A stretch of 64,000 nucleotides of DNA from Hygrophila difformis (lineage: Eukaryota; Streptophyta; Magnoliopsida; Lamiales; Acanthaceae). Position 1 is the stretch's first letter. Each line of letters opens with the position of its first letter. The stretch is from NCBI GenBank assembly GCA_030278955.1, contig JAOANR010000002.1, forward strand, positions 26,398,057 to 26,462,056. Direction: 5' to 3'. Below the pieces are notes generated by a model that saw only the letters and a list, made by a program, of their open reading frames with translations, was not told where the DNA came from and searched no databases. Shown here piece by piece: positions 20,503 through 30,216 of the stretch. A program made the translations under genes and the position numbers.

Positions 20503-23241
20503 TGTAACACCCGAGGAAAAACAAATTCAAATTGTTTTGAACTACGTCATGACTTGATCCCTTCACAGGGTACGTAGGCAGCTTAGAACTAATTTCTAAG
20601 TTCAGTCACGAAATAAATCACAAAATACATCACGAATTAGATCACAAAGACGTTAGGAGGAGTTGGGACCAATTTAGACTAGGCTAATTAGGACACGGAA
20701 ATGTTGCGAGCGATAAGCCGGACTCGTAACATGTTTAAGAAAAAGATTCCGAAATGGAGACGACCCAGGGAATCGAGCTAACACGTAGAAAACCGATAGA
20801 GGAAAGCAAGGAAAGACCCGACGGAACGCGCGAACCGCCGAACCGGCCGGTCCGGCCGGCCCGCGCCCGCCGCGCGGACAAAGGCGTCGCGACGCCAGGC
20901 CTGGCACGCGTGCTCCGCGTGGCCATAGGGGTGGGTGCGCGCCACCTCCGCGCCAGAGGGGCTGAAGGTGAAATCTTTCCATTCGGGGGTGATTTTCTTG
21001 CCTAAATTACAATTCCCTTCGAGGGAAACCAAATTCCAGCCTTAAGGAAGGCTTAAGGGCGGCTGGGGAGCCTCAAAAGCCCTAATCCCATAGAAACCCA
21101 TCCCCACCATACTTACAAACTCCCTCTCCAAGCCAAACTCTCCCGACGAAGCTTTCCGGCGAACATTCCGGCGACGACGAGGTGAACGAGACTGAGCCAC
21201 GGCTTCATAGAACCTTGGTAAGTCTTAATATAGCGTTCCATCCGTCCATAAGTCTCCGAAACTCGAATTCTAACACTATTTCCTTACTACGATTTCACGT
21301 CGGAAAACGAACAAAAAGCAATCGGAGAAGTTGGCCGTTCGTCGTGACCCTAGGACGTCCGGGAACCCAATCCAGCGACCCTATCATCATTCTAAGTAAG
21401 TTAAAACCTTACTCACAAATTTTCGTGGTTGTTTGTTGTTTAAATCTCGAGATATAGGCTTGTAACAAAAATCGGTTTTCAAAAACCCTATTTTCGTCCA
21501 ATTTTAAAGACTCGCCAAAAACTCGACCTTCGGGAATTCAAACCGAAAACTTTCCAACATAAAAGTTGTTCCTAACACCTTTATCTATCTTGTGTCCAAA
21601 TTTCAGCCGTTGACATTAAGTTTTGCTATCCCAAATCCCGCCGTAAACTTTCTGTGACAACCCGAACGTTTTAAAACTGTGACAGATTTCTTCATTCAAC
21701 TTGATGCATGTTTTTCACCCATTTTTCGAATGATTTAACTTTGCATTCCTAAACAAAAGTTGTAGATAGTGGTGTCTAGATTATGCATATAAAATTTCAC
21801 GGATTTTGGTTTTCATTTGATATGTCAAACGGCCGAGTTTTTAAAACTGTTTTGAAGTCGTTTTAAGGGCCATGAGTATGCAGTGAGTTGCACTCGATTT
21901 TTGAGTACCAAGAATTCATTATTTCCAAATTCTTAAAACATAAAAGTTGTTCCTTAACGTGTTGTGTAGTTACTGTAAAAATTTCACATCGATTGGTTTT
22001 GAAATGAATTTTTAATCGGCATTGCACGAACCTGTGACGAAAACAGTTTTTAAGACATAAATTATTCTTTGCAATAAAATCGAATTTTAACTCACTTCGG
22101 AACCTTATTTCCAAAAACTTAAAACATGAAAGTTGTTCGTGTGTGTGTTTTTGAATTACTGTAAAAATTTCAGAATTTTTGGAGAAAAGACGAATTTTTA
22201 ATTAAGAAAGGCGTAAACTGCCTCGAATAGGATTTTTCGAACTTGAGAAAACTCGAACCATGAAAACGCGATATCGACCATTTGATGACTTTGAAAAACG
22301 AACTTTCGAAAAATCCCATTCACTAGGCTGAGCCGATCTTCATACTACCATTATCTTTGAGACTGCCTCGTTAGTGGTCTCCTTACTATCTGAGATTGCC
22401 TCGTTAGTGATCTCGCGCGCTGTATTTGTGGATCGCCTCGTTAGTGGTCCTACTATCTTTTTGGATCGCCTCGTTAGTGGTCCTACTATCTTTGAGACTG
22501 CCTCGTTAGTGGTCTCCCATTGTTTGGACTGCCTCGTTAGTGGTCCTATGTTGAGATTGCCTCGTTAGTGATCTCCCGGTATGGTGTCCTCTTCTTAGTC
22601 TACGGGATGAAAAGTAAAAGACTTGTGTGAGTGTTTCATTATGCTTAAATCGTAATTATCATGTCTTTAATTATGTATTTAAAGTTTATGCATCTTAAAT
22701 TATGCTTTGAATTACGCTTTCAAGATTAAGCCCTTTAATCATGTTTTCCCGCTGCTAATAAATTATGTATTTTTAATTCTCGTACGGTAAGCGAAATCTT
22801 TAGATTAAACACTTGTAACCCCTTTTATTTGTTAGTTAGGGATTAACTTACTCAGTATATTTTTATACTGACAACCGTTGTCATTTTTCTTTTACAGAGT
22901 ATGTCGAGTGACGCATACGCATGCACTTGGGGGGAATTATTTATGAACATTTTCGCTTTCTGCATCATAGTACTGTTTTTACCGGGTCTGTTAAACCCGA
23001 GGATTTGGCCATGTTGGCCGTCATTTACTTTCCGCTGCACTTTCTCTATTTATTTTTCGCGCATGATGATTACTACTATCGTATTAAGTATTATAAATTT
23101 CCGGACTAAATCTTGAAATGTTTTAAATCTTTTACATACCCACAAGCCTTGCATTTCCTTAGCAAGCTCGGGAAGCCGTGTTTTGCTAGGGAGATGCGGC
23201 GGTGACATCCCGGCCTGGGTTATCAAATCCGGGGTGTTACA
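20503..23241 (+). repeat. 5' LTR of beta
   Basis: TGTAACACCCG ... GGGGTGTTACA, 2,739 bp. It contains near its start the conserved TACGTAGGCA hairpin, a very GC-rich stretch at 20816-20945, and the seven-unit hairpin array at 22359-22575. Confidence 0.95.
22359..22575 (+). repeat. Seven-unit hairpin array with covarying stems, 5' LTR of beta
   Basis: Units at 22359-22381, 22392-22414, 22430-22450, 22463-22483, 22494-22516, 22526-22546 and 22553-22575. Each has the constant 13-nt core YGCCTCGTTAGTG flanked by a 4-5 bp stem. The stems are GAGAC/GTCTC, GAGAT/ATCTC, GGAT/GTCC (twice, with one G-U), GAGAC/GTCTC, GGAC/GTCC and GAGAT/ATCTC. Both sides change together. Spacers are 6-15 bp. The 3' LTR repeats it at 29334-29550. 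Confidence 0.92.
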
Positions 23242-23244
23242 AGT

Positions 23245-23256
23245 TGGTATCAGAGC
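23245..23256 (+). other. Primer binding site of beta (tRNA-iMet)
   Basis: TGGTATCAGAGC three bases behind the LTR end, complementary to the 3' end of plant initiator tRNA-Met; the standard site of chromoviruses. Gamma has the same at 42796-42807. Confidence 0.92.
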
Positions 23257-23581
23257 CCGGAAAAATTTTTAAAGCTACTACTATTATTTTAAACCGTTAT
23301 TTTTAAACCCAAGTGCGACTTCTTTTAAAACCATTTATTTTGACTACTAGTATTATTTTTAGCCCAAAAGTCTATAACCCTTTTTACATAGCCCAAATTC
23401 TTAGCCAAAGAAATATTAAATTCTGGCCCACTATAGAGGCCCAACCTTTAGCAAATTATTTTAAACTAAATTTTTTTTGGGGAAGGGACTTGCACTTGCA
23501 TGTTGCATATAGATTTAAATTTGTGCATATCTTAACTTTGCCTGAAAAATGTCTAACTCTAACCTCCCTTGTTGACATTAG

Positions 23582-23960
23582 ATGGCTGAACCGAACGCGA
23601 ACATGACCAACCTGATGATGAAACTGACCAACGCATATCTCGAGTCCCAACAGCATGTCAATAACTTCAAAGCTCGAGTGGGGCATCTAGAGAGTAACGT
23701 GGACTAATCTGAGAAATCTTAGGGAAGCTGACCATCATGAAATAACCCAACTCAAGGCCCAAGTCGCCGAACTCCAAACAATAGTGGTTGCACTCTAAAA
23801 CAAGGATAACGAACTGATGATGCAAATAGGACACTTAGCAGCTGAGCTGCTGGGCCTAGAGGCTGACATCTTCCCTCCGAGCCCGAGCCCGGTGGGGACA
23901 CCCATTCCCATTGACATATCCAGCGACGAGGACGATCCCATCGAGGATATATCTGCCTAG
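23582..23960 (+). pseudogene. Small coiled-coil ORF upstream of gag position (beta copy, decayed)
   Basis: MAEPNANMTNLMMKLTNAYLES begins a short protein matching the intact 111-residue ORF of gamma (43172-43507) in position and pattern: heptad-rich middle (NLREADHHEITQLKAQV), then an acidic tail (ISSDEDDPIEDISA). Here a small indel near 23700 shifts the frame, and a TAA follows IVVAL near 23798. The function is unknown; the conserved place between primer site and gag suggests an element-encoded accessory protein. Confidence 0.6.
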
Positions 23961-24748
23961 TCACCCTAGATTTAGGGATCCATACTGATGCACCATTGCT
24001 ATTTCTATTTCGAATGCTTGTAACCCGAATTTAATTCTTGAGTAATAAAAATACAAGCCTATTTAGATTTATTCCATGCGTTTTATTTAGTTCTTTAACT
24101 ACCATAATCAAAGAGGGGAACCTACAACCCTGAACAAAAAAAAAAAAAAAAACCGAACAGATTAGAAATTAAAAAAAAAAACCGAACAGATTAAAAAAAA
24201 TAATAATAAATAAATAATAATAATAATAATAAAAATACTAATAGTAATAAAATATATATACATATACGTAAATAGGTACATATAAGAATAAATAAATAAA
24301 TTCCAACAACCTTTACAAGAAAACCCTGATAAATTGATACCTATTAAAAGACTAATCTTCAGCCAATAAAAAAATTTTCCCCTTAAGAGCAACTATATAT
24401 ACTCTACATATAAACTCTAATCCCGTGTATCTTATCACGCTAATTTATCCAAGCGGTTTAGTCAAGCAACGGCGTAGGTATTGTTGGCAATCCACACACA
24501 TGCCGACACGATAGGAAGGTAATAGTAAATCCGGAACATCTCAAACCATAAAATGGACAGAACCATTAAACCATGGTTCTAAAACAGCAGCAAACAACTA
24601 ACACATGTCAAGCACCTAACTAAGCAATAACATAACGAAAATATAAATCATAAATCCCAGGCAACAGCAACGTCCTCATAAGGGGGAAACTAAACAAAGT
24701 ACGTCTAAATGCAAAACCTAAACGAAAACACGAAACCAAAAGGAGACC
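23961..24748. other. Non-coding part of beta with A-rich and TAA microsatellites
   Basis: Contains a 17-A run near 24137, a repeated A-run followed by CCGAACAGATTA, and (TAA)n-like sequence to about 24300. The rest is the likely 3' UTR of the antisense gene. No ORF is supported. Confidence 0.6.
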
Positions 24749-26046
24749 TCACTGATCGGGAGGCGGGAACTGCCGACGCATGTAGTCGTCCATCTGCCGC
24801 ACATAGGCGTACATGTCGGACATGGTGGCCTGCTGCTGAGCCTGCCTCGTAGCAAACGAGTCCATGCGGGTCTGATAGACGTCCAACCTAGCGTCGAGGG
24901 CGTCATAACGAGCCTGCCCAGCTGCAAACCCGGCGTCCATACTGACCCGCATCTCCTGCATCATCTGCAACATCTGAATCATCTCCTGCCCCTGAGGTGC
25001 CACGGCAGGAGGTGCCCCAGCAGGAGGTGGAACTACTGGAGGAGGGGGTGGCTGCTCCGGGGGTACGACAAGGATCAGGCCGTCGTCATCAGGCTGCGGG
25101 CGAAGTACAGCACGGGGAGCCCCACGACGTAAGGCGCTACGCCGCTCAGCATAAGTCGGGATACGGTAGCAACGGCCAGGTGCTAGGTCGTACGGGTCTG
25201 TCTCCGGTGTAGTGCGAATCCCCTGCGCCGCGCACAACCCACAGATGAGGTGAACATGGGTAATCACCCTACTCCTCGTCCTCTTCGCATACCCCGCAAG
25301 TTGTCCTCGATGCAAGCTCCTACATTCACCCTACCGTCTCGCGCGATGAAGCAAATGGTCTCGTAGACGTGATCCAAGACAATGTGGCTCCGGGACATCG
25401 GCCGGACACGCCCGAACCACAGCTGAGCAAGCTCTCGCCAAGGGGAGTCCATCGACGTCAAACGAAGCTCATGACTGTGCTCGAACTGAGGGGGCACTAT
25501 GGTGCATAAGGTGTTCCACGCAGGAGCAAGAACGCGTCCCTCAGGCTGGGGCCGGAATACGCCATCGTCGGGCAAGCCAAAATAGACATTGATCGCCCGA
25601 GCACTGAAGTCGAGATAGCGACCACGGACCCATACCCGGGATAGATCGTCACCCTCCCCGAGACCGCCAATGTTGGCAATAACCTCCATAGCCAAATAAC
25701 CGGAGGCGACGCCCTCGGGGTGACGTGCCAGACCAGTCCAATGCAAATACTCCAAGACTGCACTGACCCTGTCATCGCCCATATGAAGAGGATATATGCC
25801 TCTCTCAGGGACGTAAGCCCTGTTTCGACGAAGCTCGTCGAAATAAAAGTCCTGGGCAGCCTTCGTCCTGAACCGGAACCTGTCATGCCGGTGAGGACGC
25901 ACCTCGTCCGGAAGACCCCTGAGTCGCGGACCCCGCTGCTCCTCGTCCTCCTCTGACTCGCTCTCGTCGAAATCAGGCATCGCCGGAGCGGCATGACTGG
26001 GGCCAGCCTCATCAGCAACTCGTCTCCTAGTCCTCGGAGGACACAT
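24749..26046 (-). pseudogene. Antisense gene in beta: putative plant transposon protein with coiled coil (one frameshift)
   Basis: The likely start is the ATG at 26046 (MCPPRTRRRVADEAGPS). An acidic stretch (FDESESEEDEE) is followed by a globular part (FYFDELRRNRAYVPERGIY, LEYLHWTGLA, VRGRYLDFSARAINVYFGLPDD, PMSRSHIVLDHVYETICFI) typical of the putative plant transposon protein family. Then come a Pro-rich linker and a coiled coil (MQEMRVSMDAGFAAGQARYDAL, in parts). A 1-2 base shift between 25264 and 25285 separates the two halves. The base composition is clearly more GC-rich than the neighbours. It lies antisense to the element, inside it. Antisense extra ORFs are known from some plant Ty3/gypsy elements; here one replaces gag-pol. 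Its role is unknown. Confidence 0.7.
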
Positions 26047-27120
26047 GAGAGACGCCAAAACGACCCACAAAAAGAGCATCATCCTGCAAGTTACCAAATA
26101 CCAATTATAAGACTGAGTCTCACAGAAAAGTCAAGCGGAAACACGTAAAGGGCATCAATATACGCTTCTAACGCGAATGTACCGTAAGAACAACAAATCC
26201 TACCGTTTACTAGGACCAACCAGGAGGTAATCTAGACAAAGGATATTCCCAAACTAGTGCCTAAACCCTTTGTGACATTTCGTCGAACACGTTATGTGCG
26301 CAATAAACCAAAACCTAAGTTACTAACAACACACGGAAATTGCCCACCGAATGAAACAATCATTCTAATGACAACACAGCGCGTCCTACCGCACCAAACA
26401 ACAGGGGAACGAACCAATAACCATACCCCAATAACACCCAAACATCATAGCCTATCTAAGGATTCGAATTCAACAAGAATTTGCCAAAAACATAAACACA
26501 TTATAACATAAACATAGGTAAGGCAACAAGAGTAACGATAATTGCCACATACACTTGCTAAACTGCACAAATCAAGCCTAAAGGTCATAAACCCCCAATT
26601 TTTGTACACGAACATCATTTCCTAAATCTCTACACAAATCAAGTCATTCAAAACATAAAAGTTGAAATTAGTAAGTGGGTTTAGTAGAATCGTACCTAGA
26701 TGGGTGAAATTGAAGTCGAAATCAAGCAAACAGGAAGGTGACTCGCTGGATCTAGAGAGAATTGGGGGTGTGTTCTCGAATGGAAAATGGGGGAAGTGGC
26801 TCGCGCGGAGCGCGAGCCCTATTTTCTCGAACAGAGGGTGCCGCGCGCTCTCCGCGCGCCACCGCGCGGCCACCGCGCGGGACCCGGATGTAGTTTTATC
26901 TTTCCTGTTCTGCTCAATCTCTTTTGCTATACGCTCCTCACTGAACTCGGGCAAACATTGACGGAGAAATACGACGACATGGAGCGTCACCTGGCATTAT
27001 TCCGGGCAAGGACAGCGGAATTGCCTCACGCCCTCCTTTCGCAGGACTACAGGAAGCCCCCGGGACGTAAATACCTAGGGACCATAAGAAATTCCGTAGG
27101 GAATAGAGAACAGCGTGTTA
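26047..27120. promoter_or_regulatory. Upstream region of the antisense gene with GC-rich CCGCGCGG block
   Basis: No supported gene. A possible acceptor (TTGCAG) lies just before the ATG region near 26083. At 26800-26885 there are several CCGCGCGG/GCGCGC motifs like those in the beta and gamma LTRs, which suggests that promoter-like LTR material drives the antisense gene. This is inference from sequence likeness only. Confidence 0.35.
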
Positions 27121-27436
27121 ACTAACGTCCCCACCACAGTTTGCTCGTAACCATAACGTGTTCCACGACCCCCAACTAAAGAAGTATGTGCCGACACGTC
27201 GCATGTACTCCAACCGGACGTAATCGAATTGGATGATGACTTGACCTATGGAGAAACCCCGGAGCAAATACTCGACTACAAGGAAAGGGTGACAAGGAAT
27301 AAAACTGTAAAGATGGTCAAGGTCCTGTGGTCCAACCACGAGACGGAGACGGCGACCTGGGAATTGGAAGCCGACATGAGGCAACGTTACCCTACCCTCT
27401 TCCAAGACGACCCGACCACAGTTATGGGGACATAAC
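27121..27436 (+). pseudogene. Remnant of chromovirus pol C-terminus (chromodomain) in beta
   Basis: From 27229 the frame encodes DDDLTYGETPEQILDYKERV, then RNKTVKMVKVLWSNHETETA and WELEADMRQRYPTLF, nearly the same as the alpha chromodomain. The preceding PPQFAR ... VFHDPQLKKYV piece is in another frame. Only this end of pol survives; the polypurine tract follows at once. Confidence 0.88.
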
Positions 27437-27442
27437 TGTATT

Positions 27443-27458
27443 CTTAAGGGGGGGAGGA
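27443..27458 (+). other. Polypurine tract of beta
   Basis: TTAAGGGGGGGGAGGA directly before the 3' LTR start TGTAACACCCG at 27459. Confidence 0.9.
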
Positions 27459-30216
27459 TGTAACACCCGAGGAAAAACAAATTCAAATTGTTTTGAACTA
27501 CGTCATGACTTGATCCCTTCACAGGGTACGTAGGCAGCTTAGAACTAATTTCTAAGTTCAGTCACGAAATAAATCACAAAATACATCACGAATTAGATCA
27601 CAAAGACGTTAGGAGGAGTTGGGACCAATTTAGACTAGGCTAATTAGGACACGGAATGTTGCGAGCGATAAGCCGGACTCGTAACATGTTTAAGAAAAAG
27701 ATTCCGAAACGGAGACGACCCAGGGAATCGAGCTAACACGTAGAAAACCGATAGAGGAAAGCAAGGAAAGACCCGACGGAACGCGCGAACCGCCGAACCG
27801 GCCGGTCCGGCCGGCCCGCGCCCGCCGCGCGCCGCCGCGCGGCCACCGCGCGGACAAAGGCGTCGCGACGCCAGGCCTGGCACGCGTGCTCCGCGCGGCC
27901 ATAGGGGTGGGTGCGCGCCACCTCCGCACCAGAGGGGCTGAAGGTGTAATCTTTCCATTCGGGGGTGATTTTCTTGCCTAAATTACAATTCCCTTCGAGG
28001 GAAACCAAATTCCAGCCTTAAGGAAGGCTTAAGGGCGGCTGGGGAGCCTCAAAAGCCCTAATCCCACAGAAACCCATCCCCACCATACTTACAAACTCCC
28101 TCTCCAAGCCAAACTCTCCCGACGAAGCTTTCCTGCGAACATTCCGGCGACGACGAGGTGAACGGGACTGAGCCACGGCTTCATAGAACCTTGGTAAGTC
28201 TTAATATAGCGTTCCATCCGTCCATAAGTCTCCGAAACTCGAATTCTAACACTATTTCCTTACTACGATTTCACGTCGGAAAACGAACAAAAAGCGATCG
28301 GAGAAGTTGGCCGTTCGTCGTGACCCTAGGACGTCCGGGAACCCAATCCAGCGACCCTATCATCATTCTAAGTATGTTAAAACCTTACTCACAAATTTTC
28401 ATGGTTGTTTGTTGTTTAAATCTCGAGATATAGGCTTGTAACAAAAATCGGTTTTCAAAAACCCTATTTTCGTCCAATTTTAAAGACTTGCCAAAAACTC
28501 GACCTTCGGGAATTCAAACCGAAAACTTTCCAACATAAAAGTTGTTCCTAACACCTTTATCTATCTTGTGTCCAAATTTCAGCCGTTGACATTAAGTTTT
28601 GCTATCCCAAATCCCGCCGTAAACTTTCTGTGACAACCCGAACGTTTTAAAACTGTGACAGATTTCTTCATTCAACTTGATGCATGTTTTCACCCATTTT
28701 TCGAATGATTTAACTTTGCATTCCTAAACAAAAGTTGTAGATAGTGGTGTCTAGATTATGCATATAAAATTTCACGGATTTTGGTTTTCATTTGATATGT
28801 CAAACGGCCGAGTTTTTAAAACTGTTTTGAAGTCGTTTTAAGGGCCATGAGTATGCAGTGAGTTGCACTCGATTTTTGAGTACCAAGAATTCATTATTTC
28901 CAAATTCTTAAAACATAAAAGTTGTTCCTTAACATGTTGTGTAGTTACTGTAAAAATTTCACATCGATTGGTTTTGAAATGAATTTTTAATCGGCGTTGC
29001 ACGAACCTGTGACGAAAACAGTTTTTAAGACATAAATTATTCTTTGCAATAAAATCGAATTTTAACTCACTTCGGAACCTTATTTCCGAAAACTTAAAAC
29101 ATGAAAGTTGTTCGTGCGTGTGTTTTTGAATTACTGTAAAAATTTCAGAATTGTTGGTGAAAAGACGAATTTTTAATTAAGAAAGGCGTAAACTGCCTCG
29201 AATAGGATTTTTCGAACTTGAGAAAACTCAAACCATGAAAACGCGATATCGACCATTTGATGACTTTGAAAAACGAACTTTCGAAAAATCCCGTTCACTA
29301 GGCTGAGCCGATCTTCATACTACCATTATCTTTGAGACTGTCTCGTTAGTGGTCTCCTTACTATCTGAGATTGCCTCGTTAGTGATCTCGCGCGCTGTAT
29401 TTGTGGATCGCCTCGTTAGTGGTCCTACTATCTTTTTGGATCGCCTCGTTAGTGGTCCTACTATCTTTGAGACTGCCTCGTTAGTGGTCTCCCATTGTTT
29501 GGACTGCCTCGTTAGTGGTCCTATGTTGAGATTGTCTCGTTAGTGATCTCCCGGTATGGTGTCCTCTTCTTAGTCTACGGGATGAAAAGTAAAAGACTTG
29601 TGTGAGTGTTTCATTATGCTTAAATCGTAATTATCATGTCTTTAATTATGTATTTAAAGTTTATGCATCTTAAATTATGCTTTGAATTACGCTTTCAAGA
29701 TTAAGCCCTTTAATCATGTTTTCCCGCTGCTAATAAATTATGTATTTTTAATTCTCGTACGGTAAGCGAAATCTTTAGATTAAACACTTGTAACCCCTTT
29801 TATTTGTTAGTTAGGGATTAACTTACTCAGTATATTTTTATACTGACAACCGTTGTCATTTTTCTTTTACAGAGTATGTCGAGTGACGCATACGCATGCA
29901 CTTGGGGGGAATTATTTATGAACATTTTCGCTTTCTGCATCATAGTACTGTTTTTACCGGGTCTGTTAAACCCGAGGATTTGGCCATGTTGGCCGTGATT
30001 TACTTTCCGCTGCACTTTCTCTATTTATTTTTCGCGCATGATGATTACTACTATCGTATTAAGTATTATAAATTTCCGGACTAAATCTTGAAATGTTTTA
30101 AATCTTTTACATACCCACAAGCCTTGCATTTCCTTAGCGAGCTCGGGAAGCCGTGTTTTGCTAGGGAGATGCGGCGGTGACATCCCGGCCTGGGTTATCA
30201 AATCCGGGGTGTTACA
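27459..30216 (+). repeat. 3' LTR of beta
   Basis: 2,758 bp, same ends as the 5' LTR. It is longer mainly by an extra GC-rich GCCGCGCGGCCACCGCGCGG-like stretch near 27831-27851. The hairpin array recurs at 29334-29550 with loop changes in units 1 and 7 (GTCTCG for GCCTCG) but unchanged stems. Confidence 0.95.
29334..29550 (+). repeat. Seven-unit hairpin array, 3' LTR of beta
   Basis: Exact counterpart of 22359-22575, offset by 6,975 bp; all seven stems are preserved. Confidence 0.9.

Larger units (their letters stand above)
20503..30216 (+). mobile_element. Non-autonomous chromovirus-derived LTR element beta (9.7 kb)
   Basis: A complete element: LTR 20503-23241, primer site for tRNA-iMet at 23245, a small coiled-coil ORF, an antisense gene, a remnant of the pol chromodomain, a polypurine tract and LTR 27459-30216, flanked by CCGGG. 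Gag, protease, RT, RNase H and the integrase core are missing, so it must have moved with proteins supplied by a relative such as gamma. The two LTRs differ by few substitutions and one 19-21 bp GC-rich indel (about 1% by eye), which points to a recent insertion. It inserted in the long ORF of the right arm. Confidence 0.93.

Noticed and set aside
20674..21032. Overlapping ORFs in beta LTR (Arg/Gly/Pro-rich)
   Set aside because: CpG-rich LTR sequence open by composition in several frames; frames differ between the two LTRs.
22359..22575. Regular repeats with spacers, CRISPR-like in looks
   Set aside because: Spacers are only 6-15 bp and the array lies in a plant LTR repeated in both LTRs; it is a hairpin array, not CRISPR.
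25264..25315. Separate second antisense gene in beta starting at 25315
   Set aside because: Its first codon is TTG and it continues the same protein after a frameshift.
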